Shown piece by piece: positions 59,125-64,000 of a stretch of 64,000 bases of DNA. How positions within the stretch are numbered: the stretch's first letter is position 1; each line of letters starts with the position of its first letter. The notes beneath the pieces were generated by a model. The model was not told the origin of the DNA. It did no database searches and saw only the letters and a list, made by a program, of their open reading frames with translations. Source of the stretch: Nocardioides sp. T2.26MG-1 (GTDB taxonomy: Bacteria > Actinomycetota > Actinomycetes > Propionibacteriales > Nocardioidaceae); the NCBI RefSeq assembly GCF_950101795.1, contig NZ_CATNLZ010000003.1:1-64000 (forward strand). Direction: 5' to 3'. The translations under genes and the position numbers were made by a program.

Positions 59125-61284
59125 TCAGTCGGTGGGGACGTTCGCCTCGAGCTCGGCGAGCCAGGCGGCCGGGCTGGCGTCCGAGGGCATCCGCCAGTCA
59201 CCGCGGGGCGACATCGTGCCGCCGTGGCTGACCTTGGGACCGTTGGGCAGCGCGGAGCGCTTGAACTGGCTGGCGAAGAACCGGTTCACGAACACCACCA
59301 GCCAGCGCCGGATCGTCGGGAGGTCGAACTCGATGCGCCGGTCGTCGGGGAAGTTGGGCGGCCACTCCCCCGCGTCGGCGTCGTGCCAGGCGTGCCAGGC
59401 GAGGAACGCGATCTTGCTCGGCACGAACCCGTTGCGGAGCACCTGGTAGAGCGTGAAGTCCTGCAGCGAGTAGGGGCCGACGGACTGCTCGGTCGACTGG
59501 GGCAGCTGGTCCTCGCGGGTCGGGATCAGCTCGGGGGTGATCTCCTGGCCGACGATCTCGATGAGCACATCGTTGGTGTGCTGGTCGAACTGGCCGTCGG
59601 CGACCACCCAGCGGATGAGGTGCTGGATCAGCGTCTTCGGGACGCCGGCGTTCACGTTGTAGTGGGACATCTGGTCGCCCACGCCGTACGTGCACCAGCC
59701 GAGGGCGAGCTCGGACAGGTCGCCGGTGCCGAGCACGATCCCGCCGCGGTGGTTGGCGAGCCGGAACAGGTAGTCGGTGCGCAGGCCGGCCTGGACGTTC
59801 TCGAACGTGATGTCGTAGACCTCCTCCCCCCTCGCGTAGGGGTGGTCGAGGTCGGTCAGCATCTGCCGGGCGGCGCCGGTGATGTCGATCTCCTCCATCG
59901 TGATGCCGAGCGACTCTGCCAGACGCCAGGCGTAGCCCTTGGTGCGCTCGCCGGTCGCGTAGCCCGGCAGCGTGAACCCGTGGATCTCGGTGCGCGGCCT
60001 GCCGAGCCGGTCCATCGCCTTGGCCGCGACGATCAGCGCGTGCGTGGAGTCGAGCCCCCCGCTGATGCCGATCACGACCTTGGGCTGGCCGATGGCGGCG
60101 AGCCGCTGCTCGAGGCCGGACACCTGGATGTTGTAGGCCTCGTAGCAGTCCAGGGCCAGCCGCTCGGGGTCGTCGGGCACGAACGGGAACCGGTCCACCT
60201 TGCGGCGCAGCCCGATGTCGGCGGTCGGCGGGGCGAGCTCGAACCCCACGGTCCGGAACCCGCCCTCGCTGGTTGAGGTGCGAGCGAAGCGAGCCTCCCC
60301 GGTGGTTGAGGTGCGAGCGAAGCGAGCCTCCCCGGTGGTTGAGGTGCGAGCGAAGCGAGCCTCCCCGGTGGTTGAGGTGCGAGCGAAGCGAGCCTCGAAA
60401 CCACGCCTGTTGTCGTCGAACGTCCCCATCCGGATCCGCTCCATCCGGAGCCGGTCCAGGTCGACGTCGACGACCGACGCCCGCGACCCGTCGGGGAACC
60501 GCTCGGTCTCGGCGAGCAGCTCGCCGTTCTCGAAGACCATCGTCTGCCCGTCCCAGGACAGGTCGGTGGTCGACTCGCCCTGGCCGGCGGCCGCGTACAG
60601 GTACGCCGCCAGGCAGCGGCTCGAGGCACTGCGAGCCAGCAGCTGCCGGTCGCCGGCCCGCCCGATCGTGATCGGGCTGCCGGAGATGTTCGCGAGCACG
60701 GTGGCGCCCGCGAGCGCGGCCTCGGCACTCGGTGGGATCGGCACCCACATGTCCTCGCAGACCTCGACGTGCAGCACCAGGCCGCGCACGTCCTCGGCCT
60801 CGAACAGCAGGTCCGGGCCGATCGGCACCTCCTGGCCCGCGAGCACCGTCGTGCCGCGCACGTCGTCGCCGGGCGCGAACCAGCGGCGCTCGTAGAACTC
60901 GCGGTACGTCGGCAGGTACGACTTCGGCGCGACGCCGAGGATCCGGCCGCGGTGGATCACGACCGCGGCGTTGAGCACCCGGTTGCCGTGCACGAGGGGC
61001 GCGCCGACGACGAGCACCGGCAGGACGTCGGTGGACTCCTCGACCAGCGTCGCGATCGCGCCCTCGACCGCCCGCAGCAGCGTGTCCTGCAGGAACAGGT
61101 CGTCGACGGCGTACCCCGACAGGCACAGCTCGGGGAAGATCGCGACGGCGACGCCGTCCTCGGAGCAGGCGCGGGCCTGCTCGAGCACCGCCCGGAGGTT
61201 GGTCTCGGGGTCGGCCACCCGGACCGGGACTGTGCAGGCGGCGACGCGGGCGAAGCCGTGGGCGTAAGCGGAGTAGAAGTCCAC
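59125..61284 (-). CDS. nadE: Glutamine-dependent NAD+ synthetase with a palindromic-repeat insertion
   Basis: 719 residues; close relatives have about 680. Residues 1-290 are a nitrilase-type glutaminase (Glu in FPELCLSGYAVDDL, Lys in APKSYLPTYREFYERR, Cys in LHVEVCEDMWVPIPP). Residues 340-719 are the ATP-pyrophosphatase synthetase with SGGLDS at 408-413. Between them, residues about 294-338 are four translated copies of a dispersed DNA palindrome (repeating GEARFARTSTT). The insertion is in frame and sits in the inter-domain linker, so the enzyme is probably active. GTG 61284 start. Confidence 0.95.
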   Translation of the reverse strand: MDFYSAYAHGFARVAACTVPVRVADPETNLRAVLEQARACSEDGVAVAIFPELCLSGYAVDDLFLQDTLLRAVEGAIATLVEESTDVLPVLVVGAPLVHGNRVLNAAVVIHRGRILGVAPKSYLPTYREFYERRWFAPGDDVRGTTVLAGQEVPIGPDLLFEAEDVRGLVLHVEVCEDMWVPIPPSAEAALAGATVLANISGSPITIGRAGDRQLLARSASSRCLAAYLYAAAGQGESTTDLSWDGQTMVFENGELLAETERFPDGSRASVVDVDLDRLRMERIRMGTFDDNRRGFEARFARTSTTGEARFARTSTTGEARFARTSTTGEARFARTSTSEGGFRTVGFELAPPTADIGLRRKVDRFPFVPDDPERLALDCYEAYNIQVSGLEQRLAAIGQPKVVIGISGGLDSTHALIVAAKAMDRLGRPRTEIHGFTLPGYATGERTKGYAWRLAESLGITMEEIDITGAARQMLTDLDHPYARGEEVYDITFENVQAGLRTDYLFRLANHRGGIVLGTGDLSELALGWCTYGVGDQMSHYNVNAGVPKTLIQHLIRWVVADGQFDQHTNDVLIEIVGQEITPELIPTREDQLPQSTEQSVGPYSLQDFTLYQVLRNGFVPSKIAFLAWHAWHDADAGEWPPNFPDDRRIEFDLPTIRRWLVVFVNRFFASQFKRSALPNGPKVSHGGTMSPRGDWRMPSDASPAAWLAELEANVPTD
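60271..60404 (-). repeat. Palindromic repeat array inside nadE
   Basis: Three tandem 33-bp units starting GGTTGAGGTGCGAGCGAAGC at 60271, 60304 and 60337, plus a fourth at 60370 that ends in the full hairpin arm GCGAGCCTCGAAACCAC. Same family as the intergenic cluster at 2963-3187. The 33-bp period keeps the reading frame and encodes an 11-residue repeat. Confidence 0.95.
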
Positions 61285-61325
61285 GCCTCGGAGTTTCCCA
61301 CGGCCGCGATCGGCACACGTACCGC

Positions 61326-61337
61326 TAGGGTCGAGGC
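61326..61337 (+). promoter_or_regulatory. Leaderless promoter of the gene at 61338
   Basis: TAGGGT (61326-61331), 6 nt, GTG 61338. It shares the 53-nt gap with the divergent nadE start. Confidence 0.5.
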
Positions 61338-61661
61338 GTGAGCGATCGTCCGGAGATCGTGTGTCTCTGCGGTTCGGCGAGATTCCTGGCCGAGATGCGC
61401 GCGGCGAATCGAGAGCTGACCCTGGCCGGCGTGATCGTCGTTGCCCCCAGCGAGGCGGACGCGTCGCCCACCCCTGACCAGAAGGCCGTCCTCGACGCCC
61501 TTCACCTGCACAAGATCGACCTGGCCGACCGGGTTCTTGTCGTGAACCCTGGTGGGTACGTCGGTGAGTCGACGCGGCGAGAGATCGCGTACGCCCAGGC
61601 GGCCGGCAAGCCGGTCACGTTCACCGATCCGCAAGCAGGCGAGGCTTGCGGAAGCTCTTGA
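61338..61661 (+). CDS. Small nucleotide-fold protein (deoxyribosyltransferase-like)
   Basis: 107 residues. IVCLCGSARFLAEMRAANRE at the start and VVNPGGYVGESTRREIAYAQ in the second half are the pattern of small Rossmann-like proteins related to nucleoside 2-deoxyribosyltransferases (DUF4406-like). The early CGSARF and the late GESTRREI would bind a nucleotide or ribosyl group. No enzymatic function is established for this subgroup. GTG 61338 start by leaderless geometry. It ends 4 nt before the SOS box of the next gene. Confidence 0.75.
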   Translation: MSDRPEIVCLCGSARFLAEMRAANRELTLAGVIVVAPSEADASPTPDQKAVLDALHLHKIDLADRVLVVNPGGYVGESTRREIAYAQAAGKPVTFTDPQAGEACGSS

Positions 61662-61664
61662 AGT

Positions 61665-61680
61665 TCGAACGCCCGTTCGT
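61665..61680 (+). promoter_or_regulatory. LexA/SOS-box-like operator
   Basis: TCGAACGCCCGTTCGT: TCGAAC-N4-GTTCG, one base from the actinobacterial LexA consensus TCGAAC-N4-GTTCGA. TATACC begins at its last base, and the ATG of the 13E12-family gene follows at 61693. Mycobacterial 13E12 genes also carry SOS boxes. Confidence 0.7.
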
Positions 61681-61692
61681 ATACCATGCGGT

Positions 61693-63059
61693 ATGGCATC
61701 CACCGCGATCGACGAGCTCGACGCGGCCGGCGTCCTCGCCGCCGCGGACGACGCGTTACTGCGACGTCGAGCCGCCGAGGTCGAGGACCTTCGACTGATC
61801 GCCCACTGGGCCGATCTGCACGCCAACGACCCGCGGCGGGGGCCGATCCAACGGCGGAGCTGGAACGGTGAGGACCGGGTCGTCGAGATCGGTGGCGACG
61901 GGACGCCACTGGTGCAGGAGCTGTGCCTGCCCGAGCTCGCGATCGCTCGCCGCGTGCAAACGCTTGCCGTGCGCGCCGCGATGGCCGACGTACTCGACCT
62001 GCGCCACCGGCTGCCCCGCACCTGGGAGGTGGTCGAGTCGCTGGAGTGCGAGGCCTGGGTGGCGCGCAAGGTCGCCACGATGTCCCGGGCCCTCGACCTG
62101 GCCGTGATCGGGATCGTCGACGCGGCGGTCGCCGCCGCGATCGCCGGAGAGTCGCCCTCCCGGGTCCTCGAGCTGGCCCGCGCCAAGGTCATCGAGGCTG
62201 ACCCGGCCGCCTACGCCAGCCGCCTCGAGGAGCAGCTGCGCCACCGCTTCGTCTCGCTCTCGCGCATCGACGATCACGGCATGCAACACGTCATCGCCCA
62301 CGTCGAGTCCGGTCCCGCGCTCTGGGTCAGCGACCTCGTCGACCGGATCGCCGACGCGCTCCACGCCCGCCGCGACCTTGTTCCCCACCTGCCGGCGGAC
62401 GTCGGCCGCGACGAGCTGCGCGCCGAGGCCTTCGGCTGGCTCGCCCACCCCGAGCGCGTCCTCGAGCTGCTCGAGCCCGCCCGCGAGGACCTGCCGCCGC
62501 GACGAAGCCGCGCTCGGGCCGTGGTCCACGTCCACCTCCACGAGGGCGCCCTCCACCGGTGGGGTGTCGCGCGCGTCGCCCGCTCCTCCTCGACCAGGTC
62601 CGCCGGCTGCTCGGCCACGCCCACGTCGAGCTCAAGCCCGTCATCGACCTCCACGACCGCACCCGGGTCAACGCCTACGAGCACCCCGAGGCGGTCAAGG
62701 AACGCGTCCACCTCCGCACGGTCGGCGAGGTCTTCCCCCACGCCACCCGCGTCAGCCGCGCCGTCGACATCGATCATCCGGCCGAGTACGACGAGCACGG
62801 TCCACCCGGCCAGACCGGCGACCACAACGCCGCACCTCTGAGTCGCACCAACCATCGGGCGAAGACCCACCTCGGCTATCAAGTCCGCCAGCTCGGACCC
62901 GCGAGCTACCTCTGGACCACGCCCCACGGTCTCCACCGGCACGTCGACGACCGAGGCACCCACGTCATCGACGCCGCGGAGGCTCGCGATCTCGCCCGCA
63001 CCGCGGCGATCCAACGCGCCCTCGACCAGTTCGCCGTCGGGCTCGAGCAAGCCGGCTGA
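61693..63059 (+). pseudogene. 13E12-family DUF222/HNH endonuclease gene, frameshifted
   Basis: Frame 1 (from ATG 61693) encodes the DUF222 part: RRSWNGEDRVVEIGGDGTPL, PELAIARRVQTLAVRAAMAD, and on to HEGALHRWGVARV. At about 62575 the family sequence jumps to the next frame (PLLLDQVRRLLGHAHVELKP) and continues to 63059 with the HNH-like core AVDIDHPAEYDEHG, GQTGDHNAAPLSRTNHRAKT. Relatives have about four more residues (EGxG) at the junction, so a short deletion not divisible by three fits. The final HNH Cys/His pattern is also weakened (LSRTNH). It was probably an SOS-induced mobile-type gene. Confidence 0.85.
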
Positions 63060-63069
63060 GCGCGCTTCG

Positions 63070-63834
63070 TCAGGCCGGGGGCCGGGCCAACACCGACCAC
63101 GCGGTCGCCTCGACGGTGAACGGTCCGGTGGGCAACCGCTCGCGGCAGTGCTTCCGCAGCTCGGCACGCGCCGCCTCGTCCAGCTGCCGCACGTGGTCAC
63201 CGGCCGGCCCGACACCGAGCGTGTAGGGCTCCCACCACTCCTCGAAGGAGGAGTAAGGGACGGTGACCGTGATCGTCCCTTCGACCACGTCCTGCAGTCC
63301 CGCCTCCCGGGCCAGCGTGCCTAGGTCACCCTCGCCGGTGCCGGGCAGCGTCGCCTCGTCGGCGGCGTCGGGGTCGAGGTCCTTGGCCGCCTGCCAGAAC
63401 GTCGAGAGCGGGCCGGTCGCCGTCGCGTGGTTCCAGACGGTCGCGGCGACCACGCCCTCGGCGCGCGCGACGCGGCCCATCTCCTGCAGGCCTTGCACCG
63501 GGTCTGACATGAAGTGCACGACGAGGTTGGCGAGCACCACGTCGTACGCCACGTCCGCGAACGGCAGCGCCTCGGCCCTGCCGTAGCGGATGTCGACGCC
63601 CGGGCACCGCTCGCGCGCGGCGGCCACGAACGACGGCGACGGGTCGATCGCGTCGACGTTGTCCGGGCCCAGACGCTCGACGAGGCGGGAGGTCAGGACG
63701 CCGGGGCCGCAGCCGACGTCGACCGCGCGCTGCCCGGCGCGTACGCCGGCGATCTCGACGAGGCGGTCGGCGAGCGGCTCGGAGTAGCGACCCATGAAGC
63801 GGGCGTAGGAGTCCGCGGCGACGTCGAAGGCCAT
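63070..63834 (-). CDS. Class I SAM-dependent methyltransferase
   Basis: 254 residues. SAM loop VDVGCGPGVLTSRLVERLG near residue 40, acidic motif NVDAIDPSPSFVAAARER, and DVVLANLVVHFMSDPVQGLQ (post II region). C-terminal YSSFEEWWEPYTLGVGPAG is typical of small-molecule methyltransferases of the UbiE/Methyltransf_11 type. TACAGT lies 5 nt before ATG 63834. It converges on the 13E12 pseudogene with a 10-nt gap. Substrate unknown. Confidence 0.9.
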   Translation of the reverse strand: MAFDVAADSYARFMGRYSEPLADRLVEIAGVRAGQRAVDVGCGPGVLTSRLVERLGPDNVDAIDPSPSFVAAARERCPGVDIRYGRAEALPFADVAYDVVLANLVVHFMSDPVQGLQEMGRVARAEGVVAATVWNHATATGPLSTFWQAAKDLDPDAADEATLPGTGEGDLGTLAREAGLQDVVEGTITVTVPYSSFEEWWEPYTLGVGPAGDHVRQLDEAARAELRKHCRERLPTGPFTVEATAWSVLARPPA

Positions 63835-63852
63835 GGGCGACTGTAGGCCCGA

Positions 63853-64000
63853 TCACCCCACCGGGCCAGGGGCCACCGACTCGAGCTCGACCGGACCGGC
63901 CACCCGGCTCGGCGGCCGGCGGGTCGACGACCCTCGGCAGTCCACGCAGGGTCCTGGGGCGCTGCGGCCGAGCAGCCGGTGAGCACCAGCGCGACCGCCG
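63853..64000 (-). CDS. Possible lipoprotein fragment at the window edge, frame uncertain
   Basis: Reading inwards on the minus strand, one frame shows a lipobox-like AVALVLTGCSAAAPQD, but the G/C third-position signal then moves to another frame (CVDCRGSSTRRPPSRVAGPV, ending in TGA at 63855-63853). It may be a lipoprotein gene with a frameshift or a chance pattern. The start is outside the window, so this cannot be settled here. Confidence 0.25.
   Translation of the reverse strand, partial: GGRAGAHRLLGRSAPGPCVDCRGSSTRRPPSRVAGPVELESVAPGPVG

Noticed and set aside
1..64000. tRNA, rRNA, integrase or attachment sites
   Set aside because: None recognised by eye; no cloverleaf with a CCA-adjacent TTCGA arm and no recombinase motif was seen.

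Overview
The window is very GC-rich (third codon positions almost all G or C). Its gene content fits a high-GC actinobacterium, most likely of the Nocardioides / Propionibacteriales type. The grounds are the aerobic cobalamin genes with actinobacterial fusions (CobB-CobC, CobI-CobJ), the glnE-glnA pair, many GTG starts, frequent 4-nt start/stop overlaps, leaderless promoters of the form TAnnnT + 6 nt + start codon, a 13E12-family gene with a LexA-type box, and a dispersed palindromic repeat. The taxon is an inference; no rRNA or tRNA gene was recognised.

Left part (1-23 kb): aerobic vitamin B12 synthesis. cobK enters from the left edge. Three cobalamin riboswitches, all on the minus strand, control (i) cbtB-cbtA (cobalt uptake), (ii) a chelatase-cobA-cobO-cobB/C-cobD operon and (iii) a cobG-cobH-cobI/J-cobM-bluB operon. 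cobL lies divergent from operon (ii), and the two promoters share one TA step. CobG is cut off before its Fe-S domain. A degenerate CbiX-like domain fused to a [2Fe-2S] ferredoxin domain sits nearby. cobF, cobN, cobQ, cobU/P and cobV are not in this window. Between these blocks are an Old Yellow Enzyme, a NUDIX-DUF427 fusion, small membrane proteins and two secreted proteins of lower GC.

Middle part (23-33 kb): a secreted family-3 glycosidase, then a nitrite/nitric-oxide module. It has a radical SAM/SPASM protein, a divergent winged-helix regulator with three C-terminal cysteines, an NnrS-like membrane protein, a 914-residue membrane-anchored copper nitrite reductase, a DUF2249 protein and a DsbA-like protein. 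A common YGTGACAAWT motif lies at three promoters.

33-42 kb: an envelope lipid/glycan locus, all on the minus strand: PAP2 phosphatase, DedA protein, GT39-type transferase, response regulator, histidine kinase, second PAP2 protein, flippase-GT4 fusion and PIG-L deacetylase. Four promoters here share one layout: two TTCAT repeats 11 bp apart, then a TAnnnT -10 hexamer at a fixed distance, and at three of them the start codon 6 nt later. This looks like the regulon of the embedded two-component system and is the most striking unexplained structure in the window.

42-49 kb: a nine-gene [NiFe]-hydrogenase operon (beta, cyclic-nucleotide-domain protein, gamma, delta, alpha, maturation protease, HypC, EamA transporter, DUF6390-like). 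49-52 kb: an orphan response regulator, an Hpt-like protein lacking the canonical phospho-histidine, a SipW-type signal peptidase and two probable SipW-type substrates. The two substrate genes carry the same CTCAAG-type repeat upstream.

Right part (52-64 kb): a PEP-mutase-family enzyme, the glnA-amidotransferase-glnE operon, a secreted protein with a coding-like tail in another frame, nadE with four copies of a palindromic repeat translated inside it, a small nucleotide-fold protein, a frameshifted 13E12/HNH gene behind an SOS box, and a methyltransferase.
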